A stretch of 64,000 nt of DNA from Nymphaea colorata (Eukaryota; Streptophyta; Magnoliopsida; Nymphaeales; Nymphaeaceae), in assembly GCF_008831285.2 (NCBI RefSeq), contig NC_045145.1, positions 24,304,802 through 24,368,801 of the forward strand. Direction: 5' to 3'. Shown here piece after piece: positions 11,950 to 22,586 of the stretch (positions within the stretch are counted from its first letter, which is position 1; every line of letters starts with the position of its first letter). The notes beneath the pieces were generated by a model, which was given only the letters and a program-made list of their open reading frames with translations, was not told the DNA's origin and did not search any database. A program made the translations under genes and the position numbers.

Positions 11950-13110
11950 TTATGAAAATTGATGTTTTCTTCTTGCACAACTAGGGGCCTAATTCTCAAA
12001 ATATTTAGTACATAATTACTCCAATGGTTGTCTCAAAATAACTCTTTAAAATAATATTTACAAGTTGTATGCACTTGTTCGGGGCCCTACAATGCAATAC
12101 CGCCTATATCTAAACATCCGTGGACTGCTTTTTATAATTGTTCTTTACGTATGGAAGAATGATGTATTTTTGTCACCTTTATTCAACCACTTCATCATTG
12201 ATTTCTTCCTCCATCGCAAGTCCTCGTCCTTCTCCCATCAACCGCTTTACAAAGAACCCATTCAAATTTATCAGCCTTAAGGCCACCCCATAACTAACTT
12301 CAATTATGAGTCTAGCAGAACTCCAAACATTGAAGAACCAACATGCTTTTGAAATAGAGCTAGAAATCCAAATCTTTTCTCACCATCTCATTGAACCTTT
12401 GATTTTGTTATTTTCCCACATATTTAGCATCTGGCATAAATCTGGTGACCGTTAGCTAATTAGAAGCATACCCTCTCCCATTGAAAGCATGACATTTAAA
12501 CTGTCACCAACAAGACAACCAAATACCAACTCTCTGACCTCACCTAGTAATGGAGTAGTGCCTTTTTGGCATTCAAACAAAGACCACTACAATTTGGTCT
12601 TAGGGATGTCAATTTATCCAGAATAGGATATCTGACCAAAACGATCCAAAAAAGTTGGATATGGAAACAAATTTAATATCCAATTAAAAAATGAGATTGA
12701 ATTCAGATTTGAGAAATGACATATGATCGGATTCAGATACAGATTCTGGTCACATCTATTTTTAGACAAATATCCTATATCTAATGCTCTTACATTTTGA
12801 AAATGGTCAAAATTTGTATCAAAATGCGGATTCGGATGTGACTTTTTTTTTTAAATTTGTATTTGAATCCGAATTGGAACCCGAACATATGAATATCCGA
12901 AAAAATGTATATGATTAAAAGTATATCTGATTTCAGTCCGATCCGTTGACATCCCTATTTGGCCATAGTCATAAAACTATATTCTACTAAGTATCCATCA
13001 TTCCAATGATAAGGCCAAAACTTGGTTGAAGAACCATCCTTAACCTTCCAACAAACATTTTCATTCATTCTTCTTTGTACCCTCACAATATCTCTCCATA
13101 GGGTGGGGAC
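11950..13110 (-). pseudogene. Second L1-type LINE remnant, C-terminal region, split by a MITE
   Basis: On the minus strand about 13100-12960 reads as LWRDIVRVQRR then WKVKDGSSTKFW, the zf-RVT-like C-terminal region of plant LINE ORF2. It continues after the MITE at 12602-12956 with further decayed frame down to about 12100 (KADKFEWVL). A C-terminal region cannot precede the polymerase of the neighbouring fragment in one element, so this is a separate LINE copy. Confidence 0.6.
12602..12956. mobile_element. MITE with AGGGATGTCAA ends inside a LINE remnant
   Basis: The ends are perfectly inverted over 11 bp: AGGGATGTCAA and TTGACATCCCT. The interior is AT-rich with many ATCCGAAT/ATTCGGAT-like words on both strands. 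An 8 bp near-repeat flanks it (ATTTGGTC before, with two extra T, and ATTTGGCC after), which fits hAT-type insertion. Sequences with the same interior and TTGACATCC right end occur at about 18210-18405 and 44270-44545. Confidence 0.7.
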
Positions 13111-15233
13111 AACCTATATTTTCAATTTACATATGCAAATGTTATATATATGCAAATATTTATCTCTGCAAAAGCAAGCCCAAGAGTTATTGTTTGTGAT
13201 CACCATATCTAAGAGAACATACACAAACATTATTAAATTTCATGACATTTTCTCAGCTGTCCTTCTCCCTCTTTAGTGGGGAGAAACAACACCTTCCAAG
13301 CTACAAAATGACCCTTACAAGATCTATCGATTCACTCCATAAAAATTTCACAAAAATCTCCTCTAACTTTTTAATGGCAGTGCATGGATATTTAAAATGT
13401 TATTTACTAATAGGCATGAACTGCTTGCAAACCTGATTTTATATGTTTTTTAGTATATTTGGTGCTAAGTCTTTGTTCTTGTTCTTTAGTATATGTTGTT
13501 TCTTCCGCTATGAAGCATGTTTTTAACACACTTTTCAAGCTATTGATGGAATAAGTGAGGGATGACCTATTCAATCCTCTTTTAGGCACTCAAAGTGTTC
13601 TAGAATAATCTTTTTCTTTTTATAACTTTAAAATTAAAAAATATCATGAAGAAATACAAACCTAGAACAAATAATAAAGTTATGGTGGTAATTAATCTAA
13701 ATATGTTGTTTAAATGTCAAATGGTTTTTCAATTTTTTTATAGTTTACATGGCGAGTATTCTCAATGTTACCGAATTAGTTTATCCAAATTTATAACTCC
13801 TTCTTTAACTTTCCCAAGTAAATACTTTTCAATAAGGAAAAAAACCCATTACGTTCTTAATTCCTCCATAATAAATAAGATATAATCATTTCATTTGCAC
13901 GGAAGTTTCCATATAACCAGCAGCATATATATAAATCAGGTCCTCGCATTTGGCAGCAAGGACAATATGTGAGATGTTCATGGAACATTAACCTGAGTGC
14001 CACATAGTTCACTACCCACATAGTTACGGTTACGTTACTGCCAAATAACCCCAAGTATCAAAAATAGACCCCATGAGTATAAAAAATAGACGGTTAAATT
14101 TTAAGGCCCAAAGGGAGAATTCACCTGTGATTCCTGCGGCAGCAAACATATATGGGGGAGAGGGGCTAATTAAGAACAAAGAACGAAAGTGAGGTGTACA
14201 AGATAGCCACAAGACTAAGACAGAGGTCTCCCCACAACATGCAGACAATCCAAATCCAACGGCATTTCAAAAACGAAAGACCATCCGTGCCCGTTCCTGC
14301 AGCTGGATTGCGAGGCCATTGGGGAAACCTAGCGCTGTTATTGAGGAGAGAGAACCCATTTCGTTTCCTTTATGAATCCATAGACTATTTTCAGATAGCT
14401 TCTCTATCTGGTCAGAGGGCTCTGAGAAACAATAATCTTCTTTGATGAAGAAGCCATACCGAGGAGAAAATCAACCGCATAGGATCTAACCACGCATATA
14501 CGAAACTTAGTTTTCGATGTTTGATGACAATTTCTGCAAACCATATTGGCGACTAATCGGCTGGGAGATCCATTTTATTACCAAAGAATAAGGATTGAGT
14601 AGATCATGCGTGGGCATTGATTTTTCATCATTTCTTTGCTGATTCATTATTCGTCGAACTCGAACATGATGCAGTAACTATTTTTGAGGAAATTTCTACG
14701 CGCTTCCTTTTAAGTTTAAGTTCTTGTTTACTTTTTCTTAATCCAAAAACATGCTTGCCCGTTTTTTTTATCTAAGATCCCCATTCCAAAGCAATTAAAA
14801 TATGCACTTAAAACATGTATATATTCAACCAAAAAGTATTAGATAAAATAATAACATAAAAATATAAATCAATAAATAAACATGAAAGTGAAGATTACAT
14901 GGACAATTACAGGTACGCATACATAAAAAGGAGTCGTGTCTTAGGTATTATTTAAAAGCACAACATATATTGAAAAAGTAAACAATATTGAGGTGATTTG
15001 AGAACAACCAGTGTTATCACGGTCAGTGTGATGAATAGGCCGATTCAGATTGAATCTGTCTTTGTCCAATCACTTACATATTTGCTCCCTTCGTGGATCA
15101 TAAAAGTCAGGCTATTATTTAGGAATTGCCCCGATCTTAGTGAAAAATTGAGCAATTGAACTCCAATCCCCCGATTTTCCACCCAACTAATTATTGGGTA
15201 TCTCACAGAATGGCCGGCTTTTTACTTTTGAAA
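13111..15233. other. Intergenic DNA, nothing recognised
   Basis: I found no protein motif or transposon end. The small plus frame at 14194-14445 (83 residues) is Arg/Leu-rich and shows no family signature. At 14800-14900 the sequence is extremely AT-rich. Confidence 0.35.
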
Positions 15234-15335
15234 GGTAAATGCTCGAACTAAAACGACTGCAGGAGTGCAGATATACAATTTAAGAAAAAGAACTATTTAG
15301 ATTGTGTGTGTGTTTCTTTTATAAACTAACTATAA
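15234..15335 (+). repeat. G-gene upstream block, left half, interrupted by a transposon
   Basis: The sequence GGTAAATGCTC and the GAGTGCAGAT motif match the region upstream of G copy 2 (34557 on) and copy 3 (55898 on). The match breaks exactly at the TAA before 15336 and resumes after 17832. The 55.98 kb copy is therefore an uninterrupted version of the site. Confidence 0.8.
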
Positions 15336-16312
15336 GGGCCCGTTTGATTGTCGGGTGAAATCACAAGGAGAGGTTGAAATTTGTACGGACGGCCCGACTG
15401 AAAACACAACAACGGGGTGAAATTTCACCCATTTAACGTAAAAGGGAGCGGGTGAAATTTCACCCGCTCGACTTTGTTGTTTCGAAGCCTCATTTCACCC
15501 CGCTCGACTTCCCTTCGCAGCTCCTCCTCCCTTGCATTCCTACCTTCTCACCATCGCACCGAGGCGTCGCCGCTCCGCTCCTCCGCCGGTTCGCTTTCTC
15601 CCTTCCTCTTCTTTTGTTCTTCTTTTGATTTAGGCGTTTGATTTGCTCTTCTTCATTGCGGATTTGGGGATTTGCATTTTGGAGTTCTGATTTGGGGGTT
15701 TTGGAAGTAATCGATCTGCATGCAGTTATCCTTGTTGATTTTGGAGTTTCGATTTCGGTATTTGCAGTAGTAAATATCATGTTGATATAAATAGTACGAG
15801 TTAGACAGATAGCAAAGGAAAATCGTGAGAAGCTGACAAAAGCTTATCAAATGGTGCGTCTCTTCCCTTGCAACAATTCGGCGATGAATTTGGTGGGCAA
15901 TCACCAAGATGACACTAGTTTCTACCAAAAAACAAACATCTCTCTCGAGGGTGTAACAATGTACCTTTTGATGCCTCATATTGGAATCTTCAGGGGCCAA
16001 TTTATGCTTGGAGATTAAGCAATCACTGGGAGGATCTCAAATATTTAATTTTGAGAAATTTGCGGTCTATCCAGACTTTTCTCTCTTCACTTTCTGTTTT
16101 TCCCACACAAGAAAACTCAGTACAGTCCTTCTCATGATCGACTTGATCTTTGCTTAGCTGTGCAACAGGATTAGCTGAAGCTTGAACCCACTATGGAATC
16201 TATAAACGACACTTAGCTTGTTGAGATATATTCCATATCTATTAAGATACTTCATGAAACTAGTTCGTGGCTTGTTACAATGTGAATTTGGGGTAAGTGC
16301 AGGTTGTTGACC

Positions 16313-16975
16313 ATGAGACCAAGATGGAAAGGAAAAGGTTCGGCACAACTTGCCCTTGCTGATCCCATGTCCAAAATTGTTTCAAAGTTGCAAAGCTGCT
16401 TGACAGAATCCAAAAGCTGTGGTCACTGAGCAATGAAGTTGTTCTTTGTGAAGCCGAACCAGAACAGGCAGAACTGCTGAACCAGGCATGCTTGGCCGTC
16501 CAGTGGCAACAGTTGCAAAAGGCAGGCAGTGGTTTCAGTTGGAACTAGAAGAGGCTTTCTATCTGAGTAATGCACTCAACTGTCTTACAGTTGTCGGAGA
16601 AGATGGAAGTCCTAAAAATCCTAAAAGTCTTGGAAAATGTATGAAAGATAGGCAGAGCATGTTTTCAATGATGTACAAGGCATATTCACATCTCAGGATG
16701 AAGAACTGGGTCGTGGGTCGTGCGCCCGGGGTCACAATATGGTGTTGACTTTGTTGTATATCGTCACCACCCTGCTCTTGTTCATTCTGAGTATGCGTCT
16801 CTGGTTGTCTGGGATGGTGACGATGAATTCGGCAAAGCTAGGATGAGAGTGTGGTCTGACTGGCATTGTATGCTTAGACTTTGTGGCAGTGTTGCTAAGT
16901 CACTGTTGGTGCTTAGCAGATCTGGTGTGAATAGTTCCAATGAGTTTCATCTAATTGAAAATCATACCGTGGAAT
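16313..16975 (+). pseudogene. SEN2: tRNA-splicing endonuclease subunit Sen2-like, captured and frameshifted
   Basis: In an intact gene the product is the catalytic Sen2 subunit that cuts introns from pre-tRNA. The copy starts at ATG 16313 (MRPRWKGKGS, ALADPMSKIVS). It continues in a second frame through EVVLCEAEPEQAELL and in a third from 16488 (LGRPVATVAKGRQWFQLELE, YKAYSHLRMKNWVV). It ends in a fourth (PGSQYGVDFVVYRHHPALVH, RVWSDWHCMLRLCGSVAKSL). The YRHHPALVHSEY segment is the endonuclease core with its catalytic His. Frame arithmetic fits two 1 bp deletions (about 16425 and 16490) and a 7 bp tandem duplication of GGGTCGT at 16708-16721. Similarity ends near 16975 before the usual C-terminal end, so it is also truncated. 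No introns interrupt the homologous part. It is non-functional as read. Confidence 0.85.
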
Positions 16976-17394
16976 TCATTTCAAATTTGGTTTATCACCA
17001 GTTTGTACTGCATTTTCATGTCTGTTTATTTTGAAATTTGCTGACATATCCAAAAAAGAAGGTTCTTTTCAGTGTCTTGGCGACACTTATGAAAATTTTG
17101 TGATTTTAGGTTAAGTAAAACACAATTCCCATTTGTTCTCCAACTATGACAAATTGACAATTAAAAATACAATCAACTGTACAAAATCAGCCCTCTCTTC
17201 CTTCTGCAGTCCTTAGAGAATATGGTTAGTTGATTCCACAACATGGTGGTCAATTCAGTTCAGCATAATTTGTTTTGTTATCTCTAAGATGTGTTACAGA
17301 ACAATTTCATTCAATACGTAGTCAGAAATATCATTTCGTCATTGATTTTGTACTCCATACGCTAACCCTCTTTTCATCAATACTTGGGAAGAAT

Positions 17395-17413
17395 GTACCC
17401 CCCCCCCCCCCTC
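17395..17413. repeat. Poly-C tract inside the SEN2-carrying element
   Basis: A run of about 14 C with one flanking T. A similar C tract occurs at 61723-61740. Length may be unreliable in assembly. Confidence 0.9.
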
Positions 17414-17564
17414 TTCAAGAAAGATCTTCACTGTTCTGCGATGTGAAGACAAGGAAATGAAATCTTAATTTATGTTTTAAAGAATCTTTGTTGGGTTGGA
17501 TCAAATGGAGCTCTGCAGCTGCCTTAGTGGTTGCAGTAAAATCATTGGAGACGAGAAGAAAAAA

Positions 17565-17800
17565 ACATTTACCACGTTAAATTCTTCCTGTGCATCAAAC
17601 AAGGTTAAATTTATCACGTTAAATTCTTCTTATGTATCAAACATGGTTAAATTTACCACGTTAAATTCTTCTTGTGCATCAAAGAGTTAAATTTACCACG
17701 TTAAATTCTATATGTGCATCAAACAGGGCCTCAGATACGAAGAAGTAGAAATTTCATCCTGTAAATTTTTCCAGAAAAATTTATCATAGTAAATTTACCA
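17565..17800. repeat. Subterminal tandem repeats resembling the element's own end
   Basis: A unit of about 45-50 bp, recognisable by ACCACGTTAAATTCTTC then GTGCATCAAACA, repeats about four times. The true right end reads ACCACGTTAAATTTCACCTG followed by a CAGTCAAATGAGCCC tip, so each unit looks like a degenerate copy of the terminal inverted repeat. Subterminal repeats of this kind often serve as transposase binding sites. Confidence 0.7.
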
Positions 17801-17835
17801 CGTTAAATTTCACCTGACAGTCAAATGAGCCCTAA

Positions 17836-18060
17836 AGTAAGACCATACCATGCGTTAGGGGCAGAAAATGCAAGATCATTTCTTTTAAAGGGTAAAAGTG
17901 GAATCCAAAATATAATGGGTGTTAAGGATAATTGTGCTAAGAATTATCCTTCAATCGTTATAGATGAGACGCCAGCTTACGTTCAACAGCCAGCTTCTCC
18001 AATGCGCAATCACAGGGATACTAAATCTGCAGTTACATGAACATCCTCCATTTACTGTTT
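17836..18060 (+). repeat. G-gene upstream block, right half; no G exon follows
   Basis: This piece resumes the match to 34675-34760 and 55985-56070 (landmarks GACCATACCATGCGTT, AAAGGGTAAAAGTG). Unlike those copies, no G exon 1 follows. Block A begins about 100 bp later, so this unit has lost its gene. Confidence 0.7.
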
Positions 18061-18635
18061 TATATTGTATATGGCAAGTCTATCTTTTCAAAATTTTTAT
18101 ATAGAACAAATGAAATTTTTTAAAATTTACATGTAAATTTTTAAAAGAAATTTTTTTTAAGGTGGAGCTAGGGTCCATGCGGCCTTACCTTGGTTCCACC
18201 CCTGCAAACCAAGGTTGGCCTGATCCAAATTTAGATCTGATCACGTATTAAGTTAAATATAAATTGGAATCAGATCAGATATTATATTTAAAGACTGAAT
18301 CCAATTGATTTGTAAATCAAATATCAAATTCTTTTCATATGTAATTTTGTTAAAATGGTTAGGTCACATATTATATCTAATCATATTTATTGACATCCTT
18401 AGTCGCCACCAGGTTGCGCTGTTGCTTACAAGGAAATTAAAAGCAGAGAATGACTTTTAATGGTCTTGTTTTTCCATTTTACTGTCGTTAATTTGTGTTT
18501 TATCTTTTTAAGGGCATTACTGTCACTTTGTCCAAGGAAACACATGCATCACTCTGGATTATATAATACCACGAAAAGAAGTACTCCGTGACGTGTGTTC
18601 ATGAACACGCCATTTTGTAGTTGCTTCGAGGAAAC

Positions 18636-19281
18636 CTATGCCACCGGAGCAGGTGCTAGTACGGGTATCAAAAAACTGGTACACGTTTTCTGGTTTTTTT
18701 TTTATGCAATAACGCTAATTTTTTAAATAAAAAATTATAAATTTTGAGGAAACATAAACGTACAATCTCATAAATAAAGAGTGGTTTGTCACAAATCGAG
18801 TTGCTTTATGTTTCCTCCTTTTCTGATCGGAGGACATGAAATCGACTCATGCCGTCATGTCAACAACATCATCCACCCTCCTCCTACATAGTCTCTCTCT
18901 CTGTGCACGAAATTTGAACGCTGTATAGAGAAGGCCTCTGTTTCCTCGTCTTCCCATCCACCCTCCTACTTCCTTCACCGTAGGGCTGTACACTAGAGGG
19001 ATATGAAGAAACAGAGGCAGGCCTACTCATTTTTCATCACCGCCGACCGGTCATCCGTCGCCAGTTGCCGTCCACCGGTCGTCCGTTGCCTTTCGTAATC
19101 AAGAGGAAGAAACAGAAGTGAGAGGCGAAGAAGGAGAACCGAGCGTCGGCCGGGCGTCACGTTTGGTTTTACTTTTATTTTTCTAATATGATTTTAACCT
19201 AAAACCAAATCCAAATATACCACCCCGTACCGCCGTACCGGTACCAGTACGCCGGTCATCAAGACGGACCCGGTGACATAG
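18636..19281. mobile_element. TIR element with GTAC-hexamer ends, copy b
   Basis: The left tip is CTATGCCACCGG and the right tip, read inward on the minus strand, is CTATGTCACCGGG. Inside each tip are GGTACG-like words (GTACCGCCGTACCGGTACC at about 19225-19245). It is absent from the matching place in block A of unit 3 (about 45825), so it is a later insertion. The interior has a GC-rich stretch near 19020-19160. No protein motif. Confidence 0.65.
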
Positions 19282-19342
19282 CAAGCGTTCTTTTCCCCCA
19301 TATTGTCCTTTGTCTTTTTAAAAGTACATTTGTAGTAATAGA

Positions 19343-20179
19343 CCTATGTAACTTCGGTGCACCAGTTTTGGCCAAGCACTCGCATCGACACCGCATCGAC
19401 AGGATGCGGGTGCGGGTGTGCCCCGGTGGCGCACCCAATTGGTCAAACAAGAGTCGGGTGCGGTCAGCCACACCCGACTAAAATCATATTTTTCAGACTC
19501 GCACTCGACTTGCGTTTGACTCTAGTCGGGTGCGGTCAAAGGCGAGAAAGTCTAATTTGGTCCAATTTTTAGGTTTTATTTTTAGTTTTTAACTCTTCCC
19601 TCTTCTTCGACCTTTTCCTCTTCCTCCCTTCTTCTTCTTCTTCTTCTTCTCTTTTCTTCCTCCCTCTTCCTCGACCTTCAGCTTCATCCCTCTTCCTCCC
19701 TTCTCCTTCTTCTTCTTGCCTCTTCCTCAACCTTCAAGCTTCATCCCTCTTTGTTCATTCTTCTTCTTCTTCCCTCTTCCTCGACATTCATCCCTCTTCA
19801 TCCCTTCTTCTTCTTCTTCCCTCTTCCTCAACCATCATCCCTTCTTAATCTGAATCCCTCTTCTATACGTCGCATTTGGTGGTCGGTGGAGCTGGCGAAG
19901 TAGTCGATTGCAGTCTGCCCTGCAAGGTGACCTTCATTTGATAAATTGCAATTTTGATATCGACAAATTGCAATTTTGATCTTGTTATTTAATAATTTTA
20001 TGGTTTATAGACAATTTTTTGTCATATGCATTATATACATATTATTGTTATTATTAGAATTTAATAATAATATTAATAATAATAAAATACTCTCGCCGCA
20101 CCGTCGTACCTAAATTTTTTGAAATGTGTCGCGCCGACACCAGCACCAGCACCCGCACCCCGCACTCAGGTGACATAGG
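19343..20179. mobile_element. TIR element with GTGC-hexamer ends, copy c
   Basis: The left tip CCTATGTAACTTCGGTGC mirrors the right tip CCTATGTCACCTGAGTGC (minus strand). Next to each tip are GGTGCG or CACCCG repeats; the middle has long TTC-rich and ATT-rich runs. Flanking words TAATAGAC and GAATGGAC agree at 6 of 8 positions, a possible 8 bp target duplication. The element is missing from block A of unit 3 near 45905 and is homologous, in inverted orientation, to 54853-55608. Confidence 0.7.
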
Positions 20180-20892
20180 AATGGACATTTGAACACATCT
20201 TGGGAACCGAACTTACAATCAACTTGGCTTGATCATAGTAGGGCAGAAAGTGGGTACTTGGGGTTTGAAATGACGAAAAAAGCCTTTCATGCTCGACCTA
20301 CAAAAAATCTCAATGAGAAATAACAATGGACTGCATTGACCAAATCAAGGAATAATCAATTGTTCACCTCTATAAATTTATTTGTTTATTTTGTCCACTC
20401 AAGTGTGTTCACGTTCACGGCGGTCATATTTTCGCTTAATTAATAAATTTAAGGTCAAAAACTAATCTCGCAAGTCAGAATTAAAAAATAGATAAATTTG
20501 TCATTCATAGAAGGACCGCAGAGATACACATGAATCGTGAGTTGGGTATTAGTTGGGAGTTGGGTGTTAAAAAAGGATTTGGAGAGGCGCAACTAAACTG
20601 GCCAGCCAAGGCCAACTGTAGACATTAATTGTAATTTGTATGGGGTTGCTGTCATGATCAGCCGCTCCTTACTGCCCCCTAATTTTTTTTGGGGGCCGTT
20701 TGATGGTCTGGAAATGTGAAATTGGAAATATATCACTCATAGAAATATGTTTCCAGAAATATATTTTTATGTTTGATGAAAAAGAAATATATTTTCAAAA
20801 AGTTAATTCTTAGTTTGATAAAAACATTTTTTTTAGATTTACAAAAATTAGATAAATAACCACACCAAATAGATACATAACCAACTATATGA

Positions 20893-22190
20893 TGGTGCAG
20901 TTTCAACTCTTTATCCATCACTTTGAAGTTTGAAGGCCTTGAGAAATGAGTCTTTAAGCAACAAAAAGTTTCCTGGCTGCTTTTCCTTCTCATCCAGCTC
21001 CATGGATGACCTTGGTTCCTCATCCGTGCATGTTGTTGAGCCTTCCTCAGGTGTTACGCTACCTGCTGCGCTGATGTCAGGCAGACCATCATAATTGTCC
21101 CTATTGAAGTCCCAATGTGCACTCAGCTTGAGTGGATGGATGTCCCTCACTCTTCTGGCAACAAGATCACCAAACGGACCATGACCATCAAAAACCCCAC
21201 AGAAAATAGTATCCGTTCTTGAACCAAAATTCTGAAAAGAAAAAAAAATAGAATATTAGACAATTAGAACGAGATTCTAATATTGTTGATTGTAGAAGAA
21301 ATCAAACAGGATCAGTCTACAATTTAAAGTGAAAAAGTTGGACAGATAAATTGTACTACCAAGAGAGAGAACGCAGCACAGGACTGCACCTAAAGAAATT
21401 GCATGACCATGCAGAAAAGATTTATCCATACAAACCAAGAAAATAACTGCCACCATAATGAATTAATGTGTTATTAGAACAGAAACTGTATTCTGGCAAT
21501 AAGAAATTGCAAGGACAGCAAAACTAACTGTACCCAGCACAACAAAACAATAATTGCACCGATCATCCTATTGAATTCCAAAAATGCACCACGCTTTAAG
21601 TTTATGCAGCTCCTATTCTACTTGATTGTACATGCAGGTACTTTCTTAATTCAGACAGAAAACCTATACAACATACCGAGGATTAATCAGCAATGTAACT
21701 CCAGTCAGAAGAATTAAAAAAATGAATGATCTTACCTTCCAAAGCTTTCAGTCACAGTAATTCATAAATTTCAGGTAAGGATATCAAAAAGCAATCAATT
21801 TTATGCTCCTTGAAGCAATTAAGACCATCATCAAGGAAGAACCCAAAGTTGAAGATGAGACAAATAGTAAGCTAGCTACTTAAGAGATAGCAACAAATAA
21901 ACCCAAAATATGGTTTCATAATTCAGACGTTAACCACGGCTCAAGCAACAAAAATGTCGTGGAAGAAAGAAAAAGACAATAGAGTTTCCTACACATGACA
22001 GTTCAAATGACTGACATTATCCTCCTTTCCCTGGTATCTTCTGCAGCTGGTCCTCTCTCTTGGGATCGAAGGCAGGGTTCTTCGTCCCATTCTTCTTCTT
22101 CACACCTCTTTTCCTACTCTTTGAACTAGAAGCAGTTGGTGAATATGGGGAACGAGTGCTGCTCCCCTCCGCAGATAAACAGGACCCCAT
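20893..22190 (-). pseudogene. PP2C-type protein phosphatase (clade E-like) fragment, captured
   Basis: Intact relatives are Ser/Thr phosphatases with two bound metal ions. On the minus strand ATG at 22190 starts MGSCLSAEGS, the myristoylation-type N-terminus typical of plant clade E PP2Cs. It runs to FDPKREDQLQKIPG near 22029, where homology stops mid-exon. A second exon begins after an acceptor (TCTTTTCAG) at 21231: NFGSRTDTIFCGVFDGHGPF with the metal-binding DGHG, then RRVRDIHPLKLSAHW and a Ser/Glu-rich segment to DSFLKAFK. There a 7 bp tandem duplication (TTTGAAG on the plus strand, 20922-20935) breaks the frame; VMDKELKLH follows in the next frame and homology ends near 20893. About 795 bp of intron-like DNA separates the exons. 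Most of the phosphatase domain is missing, so it cannot encode an enzyme. Confidence 0.85.
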
Positions 22191-22341
22191 CCTGAGGGCC
22201 TTGATTATGTCTAGTATGCAATCGAGACCAACCACACAATTAAAACCCCAGCATTCAGAAGGCGAATCCGTTGGAACCAAGCTATAAAATCCCCAATTTA
22301 TTCCTTCAAGGGGATCTTCACGCTTTTGTATTCACTCAAAG

Positions 22342-22572
22342 TGTTGAAAAGTCGTGCCTTATCTTGATAAGGCAAATCAATTTTATCTAGAGCTAACCCT
22401 TGATCTTAGGTAAGATTAGCTAATCCTTGATCTTAGGCAAGGTTTGAGGTTTCTATGCTTATCGCTAATGTCAAAGAGTCTATAAATTGTATAGTGGACA
22501 ATCAATGAACTCACTCTCTTTTCTTCTCTTGTTTTCCTCTCTCTGATTATCTCCTTTCACCATACTTTAATA
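22342..22572 (+). repeat. Copia 5' LTR
   Basis: It contains a short hairpin (GCCTTATC, TT loop, GATAAGGC; 22356-22373). A 17 bp direct repeat (CCTTGATCTTAGG then YAAG at 22398 and 22425) follows, and then a TATAAAT box at 22481 that could drive element transcription. In the 3' LTR the matching box reads CAATAAAT. Confidence 0.93.
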
Positions 22573-22586
22573 TGGTATCAGAGCAG
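22573..22586 (+). other. Primer binding site, initiator Met-tRNA
   Basis: TGGTATCAGAGCAG follows the 5' LTR directly. It is complementary to the 3' end of plant initiator Met-tRNA, the usual primer for copia elements. Confidence 0.9.

Larger units (their letters stand above)
15336..17832 (+). mobile_element. Pack-type PIF/Harbinger-like TIR element carrying a SEN2 copy
   Basis: The left end begins GGGCCCGTTTGATTGTC. The right end, read inward on the minus strand, begins GGGCTCATTTGACTGTC; the first 26 bp agree at 22 positions. The 3 bp direct repeats TAA lie at 15333-15335 and 17833-17835. The related locus at 55981 reads CTTACTATAAAGTATGGC with a single TAA, a pre-insertion site. A TAA target and GGG-starting TIR fit PIF/Harbinger. 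The element is 2497 bp and encodes no transposase. Instead it holds a GC-rich leader-like segment (15490-15620) and a SEN2-like coding copy, so it is a gene-capturing non-autonomous element. Its subterminal repeats are listed separately. Confidence 0.8.
18160..20640 (+). repeat. Block A, copy in unit 2 (with two later insertions)
   Basis: The sequence matches 45240-46320 in pieces: 18160-18620, 19282-19342 and 20180-20600. The gaps are exactly the two GTAC/GTGC-end elements listed next. Landmarks are ATCACGTATTAAGTTAAATA, AAGTACTCCGTGA and TTGACCAAATCAAGGAATAA. The first part (18200-18405) includes a MITE-like stretch ending TTGACATCC. No coding frame. Confidence 0.8.

Noticed and set aside
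15490-16000. Two minus-strand frames inside the SEN2 carrier
   Set aside because: They run against the captured gene across its leader-like region and show no family motif.
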